64,000 bases of DNA, from positions 62,001-126,000 of the forward strand of contig CAZSQM010000001.1 in the NCBI GenBank assembly GCA_964609025.1, in the 5' to 3' direction. This document shows positions 40,619-49,789 of this stretch, piece after piece (the first letter of the stretch is position 1; every line of letters begins with the position of its first letter). The notes beneath the pieces were generated by a model that worked only from the letters and a program-made list of their open reading frames with translations, had not been told where the DNA came from and did no database searches. A program made the position numbers and the translations under genes. Origin of the DNA: SIG307 sp964609025. GTDB lineage: Bacteria > Bacillota > Clostridia > Lachnospirales > Lachnospiraceae.

Positions 40619-41629
40619 ATGCAGTACGAAGAACAATCTTACCGCCGTCTTCTTCGGCAATACGAGGAAACCAGAATGCGGCATCTGCACGAGCAGCAGA
40701 GCCGCCGTGATAAAATTTATGCAGAGCTTCCCGAGCTTACAAGGCTTGACGACCATTTGGCAGAAAATTCGGTCATTGCCGCGCGCGCCGCGCTGGACGG
40801 CGATACCGCTCCGCTGTCGCAGCTTGCCGATACCAACCGCCGCATTTCCGAGCAAAAGCAAAGAATTTTGCGGGAAGCCGGATACCCTGCGGATATTTTG
40901 GAACTGACCTATACCTGCCCCGATTGCAGGGATACCGGCTTTATCGGTGCCCAGAAGTGCCATTGCTTTAAGCAGGCGCTCACCTTTGCGCTTTCCGAAA
41001 ATTCCACGCTCCGCCATATGTTGGAACAGGAGAATTTCTCCACCTTCTCTTTTTCCTATTATGACGACCTTACCGCCGATTCCCAGTTAAACCTTACCCC
41101 GCGGGATAACATAAGAGCGGTGGTTACGGACGCCAAACGGTTTGTTCAGGAGTTTGACACCGTTTTCCGCAATCTTCTGATTTACGGAAATACCGGCGTC
41201 GGTAAGACCTTTCTCACCAACTGTATCGCAAAGGCATTGATTGACAGCGCGCATCATGTCGTCTATATGACCTCCCACGCACTGTTTGAAACGCTGGAAG
41301 TGCATCAGTTCGACCGCAGGGAACAGCTTGAAGACGCAACCCTGTATGATTATATTTTCCGTTGTGATTTACTGATTATTGACGACCTTGGCTCCGAGCT
41401 TTCCAACGCCCTTACCAACTCATGGCTTTATACCTGCGTCAATGAACGTTACCTGCACCGGAGGGCAACGGTGATTTCCACCAATCTTTCTCTGGAACAG
41501 TTGCGGGATCGTTACAGTGAACGTATTTTTTCCCGCATTACCGGGAATTATACCTTATTGAAGCTCATCGGAAAAGACATCCGCGTACTCAAACGCATGG
41601 AGGAAGCACGTCGGGAAGCCTTCCGGTAG
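40619..41629 (+). CDS. DnaC/DnaI-like helicase loader ATPase
   Basis: The 336-residue AAA+ protein places the replicative helicase on DNA. The N-terminal helical region has a zinc motif (CPDCRDTGFIGAQKCHC, about 101-117), as in DnaI, followed by Walker A GNTGVGKT (about 191), Walker B DLLIIDDLGSE (about 255) and sensor region ATVISTNLSLEQLRDRYSERIFSRI. GGAGAGG precedes the ATG. It pairs with the DnaD-like gene in one operon, fitting the known DnaD-DnaB-DnaI loading route. Confidence 0.92.
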   Translation: MQYEEQSYRRLLRQYEETRMRHLHEQQSRRDKIYAELPELTRLDDHLAENSVIAARAALDGDTAPLSQLADTNRRISEQKQRILREAGYPADILELTYTCPDCRDTGFIGAQKCHCFKQALTFALSENSTLRHMLEQENFSTFSFSYYDDLTADSQLNLTPRDNIRAVVTDAKRFVQEFDTVFRNLLIYGNTGVGKTFLTNCIAKALIDSAHHVVYMTSHALFETLEVHQFDRREQLEDATLYDYIFRCDLLIIDDLGSELSNALTNSWLYTCVNERYLHRRATVISTNLSLEQLRDRYSERIFSRITGNYTLLKLIGKDIRVLKRMEEARREAFR

Positions 41630-41653
41630 CCGCCGATTATTTTTCGGCGTTCC

Positions 41654-41682
41654 TTGACAAAGTACATCTGTCATAGTATGAT
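41654..41682 (+). promoter_or_regulatory. prs promoter
   Basis: TTGACA (41654-41659), 17 bases and TATGAT (41677-41682) give prs its own strong promoter after the loader operon. Confidence 0.7.
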
Positions 41683-41724
41683 ATAAAACGCAAAAACACT
41701 AATACAAACTCGGAGGAAAAGATT

Positions 41725-42900
41725 ATGCCGCTTCAAGAAGATTATGTTGCAACCGTGCCTGTGGGCAAACTCGGTATTATCGCTCTGGAAAGCTGCCAGC
41801 AGCTCGGAAAGAAAATTGATGAGTACCTCGTTAGTTGGAGGACTGCACGCATTCAGGAGGCGCATACGCCTACGGTTCTGTTCGACGGTTATGAGCGGGA
41901 TTCCTACCTTGTAGAAGCAAAATGTCCCCGCTTCGGTTCCGGTGAAGCAAAAGGTCTGATTAAGCAGTCCGTGCGCGGCGACGATCTCTATATTCTTGTA
42001 GATGTCTGCAATTACAGCCTGACCTACTCCGTCCGCGGGCAGATAAGCCATATGTCCCCGGACGACCACTATCAGGACTTAAAGCGCATTATTGCCGCTG
42101 TCGGCGGAAAAGCGCACCGCATTACGGTAATTATGCCGTATCTGTACGAAAGCCGTCAGGACAAGAGAAGCTCCAGAGAGTCTCTGGACTGCGCGGTTGC
42201 TTTGCAGGAGCTTACCAATATGGGAGTAGAAAGCATCATTACGTTCGACGCCCATAACCCGAGCGTTCAGAACGCAATTCCGTTAAAAACTTTCGAAACG
42301 GTGCCGCCTACATACCAGTTTATCAAGGCGCTGCTCCGCTCCACTCCGGATCTTAAAGTTGACCCGGCTCACCTTATGGTAATCAGCCCGGACGAAGGCG
42401 GTATGGGCCGCGCCGTTTATTTTGCCAACTCCCTCGGCGTAGATGTCGGTATGTTTTATAAGCGCCGTGATTACGCCACGATTGTGGACGGCCGCAACCC
42501 GATTGTTGCACACGAATTCCTCGGTGCCGATGTGGAAGGGAAGGATGTTGTCATTATCGATGATATGATTTCCTCCGGCGACAGCATGATTAAAACCGCA
42601 AAAGAGTTAAAGGACCGCAAAGCAAACCGCGTATTTGTCTGCGCTACCTTCGGTCTGTTTACCAACGGTCTTGCCAAGTTTGATCAGGCATACGAAGAAG
42701 GCATCATTCACCGGGTAATTACGACAAACCTGATTTACCAGCCGGACGAACTGTTTGAGCGTCCTTATTATGAAAACGCGGATATGAGCAAATACATCGC
42801 GCTCTTAATCGACGCTCTGAACCACGACGGCTCCATCAGCGAGTATTTAAGTCCGACCGAACGTATTCAGAATCTTTTAAAGAAGCACGAAATGCGCTAA
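41725..42900 (+). CDS. prs: Ribose-phosphate pyrophosphokinase
   Basis: The 391-residue enzyme makes PRPP for purine, pyrimidine, His, Trp and NAD synthesis, so it feeds the trp operon 8 kb away. The PRPP loop VVIIDDMISSGDSM (about 275) and the ATP-site and flag regions (PYLYESRQDKRSSRESLDCA, FDAHNPSVQN) are clear. It is about 75 residues longer than the usual bacterial enzyme because of extra N-terminal sequence and inserts, a form seen in Lachnospiraceae. CGGAGG supports the start. Confidence 0.94.
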   Translation: MPLQEDYVATVPVGKLGIIALESCQQLGKKIDEYLVSWRTARIQEAHTPTVLFDGYERDSYLVEAKCPRFGSGEAKGLIKQSVRGDDLYILVDVCNYSLTYSVRGQISHMSPDDHYQDLKRIIAAVGGKAHRITVIMPYLYESRQDKRSSRESLDCAVALQELTNMGVESIITFDAHNPSVQNAIPLKTFETVPPTYQFIKALLRSTPDLKVDPAHLMVISPDEGGMGRAVYFANSLGVDVGMFYKRRDYATIVDGRNPIVAHEFLGADVEGKDVVIIDDMISSGDSMIKTAKELKDRKANRVFVCATFGLFTNGLAKFDQAYEEGIIHRVITTNLIYQPDELFERPYYENADMSKYIALLIDALNHDGSISEYLSPTERIQNLLKKHEMR

Positions 42901-42914
42901 GTTCTGCGCCGTGC

Positions 42915-42946
42915 AAGGGGGCTGTCGCATTAAGCGCGGCCCCCTT
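42915..42946. terminator. prs/PBP terminator (repeat family 2)
   Basis: AAGGGGGC (42915-42922) and GCCCCCTT (42939-42946) pair perfectly; the loop includes CTGTCGCATTAAGCGC, shared with the hairpins at 14233 and 17512. It serves the convergent prs and PBP genes. Confidence 0.75.
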
Positions 42947-42967
42947 CTTACGCTTCGCAACGCTTTC

Positions 42968-45319
42968 CTATTCATAAAAATCATTATACTCCGGCAGACC
43001 ACCCTGCTGTTCTTCCCACCACGCATCGTCGTATTCTATCCAGCCGGTGGAAGGAGTCGGTTCCGGTGCCGGAGTGATTGGTTCTCCGTCCTCCGGTGTT
43101 TTCTCTTCGCCGGTTTCCTGCCCGGGTGCATCTTCTCCTCCGCCGTTTTCGCCTGCCGCTTCCCCGCTGACATCCTCTCCCATACCTTCTTCGCCCGTTT
43201 TCCCGTCCGGAACCTCCCCGCCGTCTTCCGGCGCTTTTCCCTCGGTATCCGCCGGATTCCAGACCTCCGTTTCCTGCTGCTCTTTCAGCGCGTCGTCAAC
43301 AATTACCACCGGACGGTCGTCCTCGTACAGCGTAAACTCCCTGCGTTCCAGACCCTCATGCAATTCCTCCATAAAGGTCTGCCAGATATACCCCGGATAG
43401 GTATTTCCCGCAAGGCTGTCCAAAGCTTTCGGCATATCATAGCCCACCCATACTGCGGTAGTATAATACGGCGTATAGCCGACAAACCAGCCGTCCTTGA
43501 TATCGTTCGTCGTACCGGTTTTTCCTGCCGATACGGAATTGTTCAGCTGCAGCTTCACTCCGGTTCCGTTTGTCATAACTCCCTGCAAAATATCCGTCAT
43601 CATCCGAGCGGCATTTTTTTCATAGATACGGACCTCCTCCCGCTCCATGCCGACAACCTCCTCTCCGTCGGCTGTTGTTATCTTTACGATACAGGTTGGA
43701 TTCCGATAGATGCCCTCGTTCGCTAATGTACAATACGCCCCCGCCATCTCTAGCGTACATACGCCATAGGTCAGACCGCCGAGAGATGCCGCCGGAACAT
43801 AGTCGGAGGGAACAATATTACGGAACTGCATTTTCGTCACATAGGAAAGCCCCACCTCCGGCGTCAGTTCTTCAAACAATTTCCACGCAACGGTATTTTT
43901 CGATACCTCAACCGCCCTTCTTAAGGTAATCTTTCCGGAATATACGCCGTTGGCATTGCGGGGTCCGCCCGGGAAGCGTTCATCCACCACAATCGTATCC
44001 GGGAAATACCCCCGTTCCAGCCACGGCGTATACACAATCAGCGGTTTGATGGAGCTTCCCGGCTGACGGAAACTTTGATAGGCACGGTTTAGCGAGTAGC
44101 CGTACTCCACTTCGCCTCTGCCGCCGACAATCGCCACAACACGACCGGTTTCGTTTTCCACACAGGTTGCCGCCCCCTGAAGGGTATAAATCCCTTCTTC
44201 GGTCTTTTCATCAAACTCCGCCAGCTGATCTTGTACGGTTGTCAGCAAAAGCTCCTGTTTCTCCAGATCAATCGAGGTATAAATCCGGTAACCGCCGTGA
44301 TAAAGCTGTTTCTGCCAATACGCATAGCTTTCCTCATAATATTCCAGATACACCTCCTTTGCCGCGTCATCGGCAAATTGATAGCAGAACGGGAACCCGT
44401 TTTCCTCCATCAACGCTCTGGTCGCGCAAAAAACCGCAAAGGTTTCCACATAATCATTGTAGGTTTCCTCCTGCGGACAAAGTACAATCTCCTCCGCACA
44501 GGCAGCCAGATAGTCCTCCCGGCTTAATTTCCCGTCCCGGTACATCTGTTCCATAACGGAATCCCGCCTTGCAAGCGTATCCTCAAAATGCCGGTACGGG
44601 TCGTACAGGGACGGATTGTTCGGTATGGCGCACAAAAACATCAGCTCCGAAAGGGAAAGCTCCGCAACCCCCCGCGAAAAATAACCGTGAGCTGCCGCCT
44701 GTATGCCGTAATACCCGTTGGCAAAATAAATATTGTTTAAATAAAACTCCAAAATTTCCGTCTTCCGGTATCGTTTTTCCAATTCCGCCGCAAGAAAAAG
44801 TTCCGTTATTTTTCTCTCGTAGGTCTGTTCATTCGATAAATAAATATTTCTGGCAAGCTGCTGCGTAATGGTGCTTCCTCCCTGATAAATCGTTCCCCTG
44901 TGCTTTATCAGACTGTACGCCGCACGCAGATTTGCCGCATAATCCACCCCCTCGTGAGAGAAAAACTTTTTATCCTCGGTCACAATCATTGCGGTAACCA
45001 CTTCCGCCGGGATATCCTTATAGGGAAGATAATACACTTCCTTTCCCGATTGCAGCGTTTTGATTACCGTTCCGTCCGTTGCGTAAATAATACTCGTCTG
45101 CGAGCGTTTGAAATCCTCTCTGGAGGCTTCTCTCATAATACTTTTTGCTTTGTTGTAAAGGGAAAGAATGTGCCTGCCGTATTTCGCATAAAAGAACAGC
45201 CCCGCCGTAGCTGCCGCTAAAAAAAGAAACAAAAACAAAAAGCCCAGAATACGAAGCCCGCGCCTTTTTTTCCGTTTTTTCTTCTTTAACGTCTCCTGTC
45301 CGGTAAGTTCCTGCTCCAT
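42968..45319 (-). CDS. Class A penicillin-binding protein (PBP1A-like)
   Basis: The 783-residue enzyme polymerises and cross-links peptidoglycan. A short basic cytoplasmic end and one membrane helix (about 25-45) are followed by a GT51 glycosyltransferase (TEDKKFFSHEGVD, GGSTITQQLARN, RKITELFLAAELEKRY) and a transpeptidase with SxxK in PGSSIKP, SKN and KTGTTN. The last ~100 residues are an acidic, Gly/Pro/Glu-rich tail ending in EYNDFYE. The ATG at 45319 follows AGAGGG. It is divergent from queT. Confidence 0.94.
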   Translation of the reverse strand: MEQELTGQETLKKKKRKKRRGLRILGFLFLFLFLAAATAGLFFYAKYGRHILSLYNKAKSIMREASREDFKRSQTSIIYATDGTVIKTLQSGKEVYYLPYKDIPAEVVTAMIVTEDKKFFSHEGVDYAANLRAAYSLIKHRGTIYQGGSTITQQLARNIYLSNEQTYERKITELFLAAELEKRYRKTEILEFYLNNIYFANGYYGIQAAAHGYFSRGVAELSLSELMFLCAIPNNPSLYDPYRHFEDTLARRDSVMEQMYRDGKLSREDYLAACAEEIVLCPQEETYNDYVETFAVFCATRALMEENGFPFCYQFADDAAKEVYLEYYEESYAYWQKQLYHGGYRIYTSIDLEKQELLLTTVQDQLAEFDEKTEEGIYTLQGAATCVENETGRVVAIVGGRGEVEYGYSLNRAYQSFRQPGSSIKPLIVYTPWLERGYFPDTIVVDERFPGGPRNANGVYSGKITLRRAVEVSKNTVAWKLFEELTPEVGLSYVTKMQFRNIVPSDYVPAASLGGLTYGVCTLEMAGAYCTLANEGIYRNPTCIVKITTADGEEVVGMEREEVRIYEKNAARMMTDILQGVMTNGTGVKLQLNNSVSAGKTGTTNDIKDGWFVGYTPYYTTAVWVGYDMPKALDSLAGNTYPGYIWQTFMEELHEGLERREFTLYEDDRPVVIVDDALKEQQETEVWNPADTEGKAPEDGGEVPDGKTGEEGMGEDVSGEAAGENGGGEDAPGQETGEEKTPEDGEPITPAPEPTPSTGWIEYDDAWWEEQQGGLPEYNDFYE

Positions 45320-45407
45320 GCCATCCCTCTTTCCGTACTGACCAAACAATCCCGGATATGTCCTAATTTATATCGGCATTTTTCCCAAAATTCCTTAGTA
45401 TTATTAC

Positions 45408-45436
45408 TTGCATTTCTTTGCTCCGTCGTGTATAAT
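45408..45436 (+). promoter_or_regulatory. queT promoter
   Basis: TTGCAT (45408-45413), 17 bases and TATAAT (45431-45436) place the transcript start at about 45443, exactly at the riboswitch. Confidence 0.7.
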
Positions 45437-45444
45437 CAAAACCG

Positions 45445-45490
45445 ACTGTCAGTTCGAAATCCTCCTGACATAAAACAAAACTAAGGAGCA
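45445..45490 (+). ncRNA. PreQ1-I riboswitch
   Basis: Stem P1 is TGTCAG (45447-45452) with CTGACA (45465-45470), enclosing a 12-base C-rich loop that begins TTC, followed by an A-rich tail ending AAAACTAAGGAG. That tail is the preQ1-I hallmark (consensus AAAACTA) and folds back on the loop as a pseudoknot. Here it contains the ribosome site of queT, so binding of preQ1 should block translation. At under 50 bases it is the normal size for this class. Confidence 0.82.
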
Positions 45491-45497
45491 AAACATT

Positions 45498-45992
45498 ATG
45501 AAGAAAAACAAAAAAAGTACCTTCTCGGTACAGTATCTCGCAACCGCGGCTATTATTGCCGCACTCTATGTTGTTTTAACCGTCATTTCCGCCGCCCTCG
45601 GCATCGCCTCCGGTGTGATTCAGGTAAGGCTCTCCGAAGCTCTCGCCGTCCTTCCCTTTTTTACCTCTGCGGCTGTTCCCGGCGTAACCGTCGGCTGTTT
45701 TCTGGCAAACCTTCTGACCGGCGCACCCCTGCCTGATATTATTTTCGGCACGCTGGCTTCGCTTCTCGGCGTTCTCGGCGCCTCCCTTTTGCGGAAACGC
45801 AAATACCTGGTGGCATTGCCTACGATTCTTTCCAATATGCTTATCATTCCGTTCGTACTGCAATACGCCTACCATGTAGAGGACGCCCTCTGGTTTATGA
45901 TGCTTACGGTCGGCGCAGGCGAGCTTATCAGCGCCGGTATTCTCGGCGGACTTTTACTGCATACGCTGCAAAAGCACAAACTGTTCCGCTAA
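45498..45992 (+). CDS. queT: QueT family queuosine-precursor transporter
   Basis: The 164-residue membrane protein has five or six helices and is the substrate-binding (S) component of an ECF transporter for queuosine precursors. Landmarks are QYLATAAIIAALYVVLT, VRLSEALAVLPFF and GCFLANLLTGAPLPDIIFGTLASLLG. The preQ1 riboswitch directly upstream confirms the substrate class. The energising ECF module must be encoded elsewhere. Confidence 0.92.
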   Translation: MKKNKKSTFSVQYLATAAIIAALYVVLTVISAALGIASGVIQVRLSEALAVLPFFTSAAVPGVTVGCFLANLLTGAPLPDIIFGTLASLLGVLGASLLRKRKYLVALPTILSNMLIIPFVLQYAYHVEDALWFMMLTVGAGELISAGILGGLLLHTLQKHKLFR

Positions 45993-46010
45993 GAGAAGGC
46001 CGCCCGCACC

Positions 46011-47906
46011 CTACGCATTGCGCTCACGGATAAACTCTACAAAACTCTGTTCCGGAAGCGGCTTGGAAAAATAGTAGCCCTGAATATAACTGATATTCAG
46101 CGACTCCATGCTATCATACTGTTCCTTGGTTTCAATTCCCTCGGAAACGATTTCAAGCCGCATTCCGTGAATCATATGCATGGCAGCGTCCATAACATAT
46201 TTTGCTTTCCCGTTTTCAAAATAAGAGGTTGTCATGCTGCGGTCAAACTTCACAATGGCAACCGGCATGTCCACGATGTAGTTCAGATTGGACTGCCCTG
46301 TTCCGAAGTCATCCAAAGAGAAGCTTACCCCGTAATCAATCAGCTTTTTCATATTTGCCAAAACCACCTTTTTGGCTTCAAGAGCTGCGGTTTCCGTAAT
46401 CTCCAGATTAATCAGGCGCGGAGGGATGCCGTACTTCTCCATAAGCGCAATATAAGTATCCGCAAAGGATTCCTGGGCACACTGAACTGCGGACAAATTC
46501 ACCTCTATGTAATGAATCCCGTACTGCTCCGGGTTATTTTCCTTAATAAACCGGCATACCTTTTCAAAAATAATTTCACCCAGCCGCAGCATCATACCGT
46601 TTTTCTCCGCAACACAGATAAACTCATAGGGCGGCACTATCTTCCCGCTTTCATCGATAATACGCACCAACGCTTCCGCAGAGGTAAACTTCTTCTCTCT
46701 GGTGGAATAAATCGGCTGGTAGTATACCGTAATCCGGTCTTGTTCGATTGCGTTGAAGACGGTCTGCTCCATCTCTCTCCTCCGGTACATCTCCGAAACC
46801 AGCTTCTCATCCACCTCCAAAAAACTGTTCTCCATCAGTTCTTTACTGTTCTGGCGCACATGCCTGATGAGATAGGAAATATCCTTTCCGTCCTTTAATA
46901 ACGCGGAATCCGGGAGATAAATCCAAAACGGATGCCGGAATACCAGCTTCTCCTTTCCCCAGCCGCTCTCAAAACGCTTTCGGAGAACCTGTACGCCATT
47001 TTCCGCGTCCGCCTTATTTTCATACAAAAGAAAAATTTCATCCTCGCTGCTTTTAAACGCCAACGCTCCCGGCATTCCCAGAATAAACTTAACCATTTCC
47101 AGTTCCGTCGCCGTTTCCGTTTCCTGAGAAATCGTTTTGTAAAAAGAAGACTCTAACACCAAAAGCACAACAGAAAAATGCCGGTCCGTGCCGGAAAGCT
47201 GCTTCATATACTGCGCCAGCGCCGTCTGATTAAACAACCCCGTCTGCCTGTCCAGATTCATTTCCGGATTTTCCAGCAGGATGTACAATATCATAATTCC
47301 GAGGGCACTGGCATAACCGACAATCAAAAAACCGTTATCCAAAAACTGTATCAGCGCCGCGCCGACCCAGAGCAACAGCCAGAAACGCATTGCCCGCTGA
47401 CGCCCCTTTGTAATAATATTCCTTTTTTGCACCTGCAAAACCAGATTAACCGCCAGATAAACGGCCGCAGCGATATACGCCACAAGCACGCTCGGGCCGT
47501 AGGTATAAACCTCTCTTGCCGTCGTGTCGACATAGAAGGAAATGGGTAAAATAAAAATCAGCAGAGCGCTCACAATTCCGACCGCACCGTTCCAATAAAT
47601 CACCCTTTTATACTGCACCTGCTTTGTATAAACATCGGTGCAGATATAGCATACCGCACAAATCGCAAGCGCAATCAGCGTTACCAGATATGTTTTGCAG
47701 ACAACCTTTACAAGCAGTAACGGAAGCCTGTCCATGTTACAAATGGCAACAATCGAAAGCGCATCCATCGTAATGGATACCAAACCTACCGCAAGCGTAT
47801 AAGAAAATGCCTTTTCGGTATTCAGATGCAGTCTTTTCTGACGCCCGAAAAAATAGAAAAATACCAGCAGCAACACAATACCGCAGCACTGTACCTGTAT
47901 ATTCAT
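46011..47906 (-). CDS. Membrane EAL-domain cyclic-di-GMP phosphodiesterase
   Basis: The 631-residue protein has seven predicted membrane helices (about 1-220), a degenerate GGDEF-like region (about 225-365, no GGDEF loop seen) and a C-terminal EAL domain (about 375-625). The EAL domain keeps the catalytic set: EALVRI, LEITETA, DDFGTGQSNL, FDRSM, SEGIETKEQ and IQGYYFSKP, so it probably degrades cyclic-di-GMP. AGGAGG fixes the ATG at 47906. Its signal and target are unknown; no riboswitch or flagellar gene is nearby. Confidence 0.9.
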   Translation of the reverse strand: MNIQVQCCGIVLLLVFFYFFGRQKRLHLNTEKAFSYTLAVGLVSITMDALSIVAICNMDRLPLLLVKVVCKTYLVTLIALAICAVCYICTDVYTKQVQYKRVIYWNGAVGIVSALLIFILPISFYVDTTAREVYTYGPSVLVAYIAAAVYLAVNLVLQVQKRNIITKGRQRAMRFWLLLWVGAALIQFLDNGFLIVGYASALGIMILYILLENPEMNLDRQTGLFNQTALAQYMKQLSGTDRHFSVVLLVLESSFYKTISQETETATELEMVKFILGMPGALAFKSSEDEIFLLYENKADAENGVQVLRKRFESGWGKEKLVFRHPFWIYLPDSALLKDGKDISYLIRHVRQNSKELMENSFLEVDEKLVSEMYRRREMEQTVFNAIEQDRITVYYQPIYSTREKKFTSAEALVRIIDESGKIVPPYEFICVAEKNGMMLRLGEIIFEKVCRFIKENNPEQYGIHYIEVNLSAVQCAQESFADTYIALMEKYGIPPRLINLEITETAALEAKKVVLANMKKLIDYGVSFSLDDFGTGQSNLNYIVDMPVAIVKFDRSMTTSYFENGKAKYVMDAAMHMIHGMRLEIVSEGIETKEQYDSMESLNISYIQGYYFSKPLPEQSFVEFIRERNA

Positions 47907-47944
47907 GGCAATCCTCCTATCATTTTCCACTACCTTTTATATAA

Positions 47945-47973
47945 ATTATACTACTTTTTTGCAACGGATACAA
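47945..47973 (-). promoter_or_regulatory. Promoter of the EAL gene
   Basis: On the minus strand TTGTAT (47973-47968), 17 bases and TATAAT (47950-47945) lie 40 bases before the start. Confidence 0.5.
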
Positions 47974-47976
47974 GAG

Positions 47977-48016
47977 CAAAGAGTCCGCTTGCGGACTCTC
48001 GACGTCCGGCGCGGTC
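47977..48016 (+). repeat. Dispersed repeat family 3, copy 2
   Basis: The block CAAA then GAGTCCGC-TT-GCGGACTC (47981-47998) and TCGACGTCCGGCGCGGTC differs from 21746-21784 at only two positions. Both copies lie in intergenic gaps. Confidence 0.6.
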
Positions 48017-48060
48017 AATGGCAAAAATGCCAAATTTTTGTCAAAGAAAAAAATCAAATC

Positions 48061-48089
48061 TTGACAAAATATAGGACGTAAGTTATAGT
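48061..48089 (+). promoter_or_regulatory. Promoter of the second GH43 gene
   Basis: TTGACA (48061-48066), 17 bases and TATAGT (48084-48089) precede the start by 35 bases; a TATAAT overlaps the predicted start region. Confidence 0.7.
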
Positions 48090-48124
48090 TATAATAATCT
48101 GTAATGTAGATAAGGAGGCCTCCC

Positions 48125-49102
48125 ATGGCAGAGCAAAACAAACCTTTAGTAACTCACATTTTTACGGCTGATCCTTCGGCTCATGTTTTCGAGGGGAAGC
48201 TTTATATCTATCCGTCCCATGACGTTGCGCTTGACTGTCCGGATGATGATAACGGCGATCAGTACCAGATGGAAGATTACCACATCTTATCCATGGATTC
48301 CCTTGATGCACCTTGCGTCGACCACGGCGAAGTTCTTCACGAGAAGGAAGTGCCGTGGGTAAGCCATCAGATGTGGGCTCCGGACGCCGCATACAAGAAC
48401 GGCAAGTATTACTTATTCTTCCCGGCAAAAGACAAGGACGGCATTTTCCGTATCGGCGTTGCAACGAGCGACAGCCCGGCGGGAAAGTTTACTCCGCAGC
48501 CGGATTACATTCCGGGCAGCCACAGCATTGACCCGGCTGTTCTCATCGATGATGACGGACGATCTTATATGTACGTCGGCGGTCTTTGGGGCGGTCAGTT
48601 GGAGAAGTGGCAGACCGGCAGCTATGTAGAAAATCCGAAGAAACTGGCTGACAATGAACCGGCACTCGGTCCGTTAGTTGCGGAAATGACCGACGACCTG
48701 CTTGGCTTCAAAGCGCCTTTACAGGAGATTAAGATTTTAGACGAGAACGGTAAGCCTCTTCTTGCAGGCGACCGCGACAGAAGATTCTTCGAGGCTTCCT
48801 GGATGCACAAGTATAATGACACCTATTACTTCTCCTACTCCACCGGAGATACCCATTACCTGTGCTATGCAACCGGTAAGAGTCCGATGGGACCGTTCAC
48901 CTACCGCGGCCGTATTTTAGAGCCGGTTAAGGGCTGGACCACCCATCACTCCATCGTAAAGTGGGGAGAAAAGTGGTATCTGTTCTATCACGACGCTTCT
49001 CTGTCCGGCGTAAACCATCAGCGTTGCGTAAAGTTCACGGAGATTCACTACAACGAAGACGGAACGATTCAGACCATCGTACCGTACGCAGACGAGAAAT
49101 AA
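48125..49102 (+). CDS. Glycoside hydrolase family 43 (second)
   Basis: The 325-residue beta-propeller enzyme has the GH43 acids in FTADPSAHVF (base Asp, about 16), SIDPAVLIDD (Asp, about 139) and FFEASWMHKY (acid Glu, about 221). It lacks a signal peptide and probably trims xylose or arabinose from imported oligosaccharides. It belongs to a different branch from the GH43 at 8648-9640, judged by different blade sequences. AAGGAGG supports the start. A strong terminator ends it, so it is monocistronic. Confidence 0.88.
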   Translation: MAEQNKPLVTHIFTADPSAHVFEGKLYIYPSHDVALDCPDDDNGDQYQMEDYHILSMDSLDAPCVDHGEVLHEKEVPWVSHQMWAPDAAYKNGKYYLFFPAKDKDGIFRIGVATSDSPAGKFTPQPDYIPGSHSIDPAVLIDDDGRSYMYVGGLWGGQLEKWQTGSYVENPKKLADNEPALGPLVAEMTDDLLGFKAPLQEIKILDENGKPLLAGDRDRRFFEASWMHKYNDTYYFSYSTGDTHYLCYATGKSPMGPFTYRGRILEPVKGWTTHHSIVKWGEKWYLFYHDASLSGVNHQRCVKFTEIHYNEDGTIQTIVPYADEK

Positions 49103-49113
49103 CCGTACTTTTT

Positions 49114-49155
49114 AACGGAAAGCATGCCATTGTTTGATTGCGTGCTTTCCGTTTT
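49114..49155 (+). terminator. GH43 terminator
   Basis: AACGGAAAGCA (49114-49124) and TGCTTTCCGTT (49143-49153) pair perfectly and end in TTTT. Confidence 0.8.
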
Positions 49156-49188
49156 AAACTATAACGATTCATAAAGGAGGATTTTTCT

Positions 49189-49725
49189 ATGAACAAGTAT
49201 GCAGGAACCCAGACCGAAAAGAACTTAGAGGCCGCTTTTGCGGGCGAATCCGAGGCAAGAAACAAATATACCTACTTCGCTTCCAAGGCAAAAAAAGACG
49301 GCTTCGAACAGATTGCGGCACTCTTTTTAAAGACCGCCGACAACGAAAAAGAGCATGCAAAAATGTGGTTCAAGGAGTTAAACGGTATCGGTGACACCGC
49401 GCAGAATCTGGCGGCTGCTGCCGAAGGTGAAAACTATGAGTGGACGGATATGTACGAGGGCTTTGCCAAAACCGCGGAAGAAGAAGGTTTTCCGGAGCTT
49501 GCGGCAAAGTTCAGACTGGTAGCTGCCATTGAAAAGCACCATGAGGAGCGTTACCGCGCCCTGTTAAAGAATGTAGAAATGGCAGAGGTATTCGCAAAGA
49601 GCGAGGTTAAGGTTTGGGAATGCCGCAACTGCGGACATATTGTAGTCGGAACAAGCGCACCGGCTGTCTGCCCGACCTGTGCCCACCCGCAGAGCTATTT
49701 CGAAGTACATGCGGAAAATTACTAA
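49189..49725 (+). CDS. Rubrerythrin (classical domain order)
   Basis: The 178-residue peroxide reductase has the diiron four-helix domain first (GESEARNKYTYFA, DNEKEHAKMWF, AAIEKHHEERY) and rubredoxin last (CRNCGHIVVGTSAPAVCPTC, about 143-162). This is the opposite domain order from the enzyme at 11569-12111, so the cell has two peroxide-scavenging types. AAAGGAGG fixes the start. No PerR-type palindrome like that at 12199 is seen in the 60 bases between the GH43 terminator and this gene. Confidence 0.95.
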   Translation: MNKYAGTQTEKNLEAAFAGESEARNKYTYFASKAKKDGFEQIAALFLKTADNEKEHAKMWFKELNGIGDTAQNLAAAAEGENYEWTDMYEGFAKTAEEEGFPELAAKFRLVAAIEKHHEERYRALLKNVEMAEVFAKSEVKVWECRNCGHIVVGTSAPAVCPTCAHPQSYFEVHAENY

Positions 49726-49753
49726 TTCATAATAAGATTTTTCATTTTCCCTA

Positions 49754-49782
49754 TTGACAAACGGATTAAGAGGTTCTATACT
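49754..49782 (+). promoter_or_regulatory. trp operon promoter
   Basis: TTGACA (49754-49759), 17 bases and TATACT (49777-49782) form a strong promoter for the T-box leader. Confidence 0.75.
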
Positions 49783-49789
49783 GTAATAA

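Noticed and set aside
43047..43400. Pro/Ser-rich open frame opposite the PBP gene's tail
   Set aside because: It is the antisense of the Gly/Pro/Glu-rich tail, with no ribosome site; repeated codons keep the frame open by chance.
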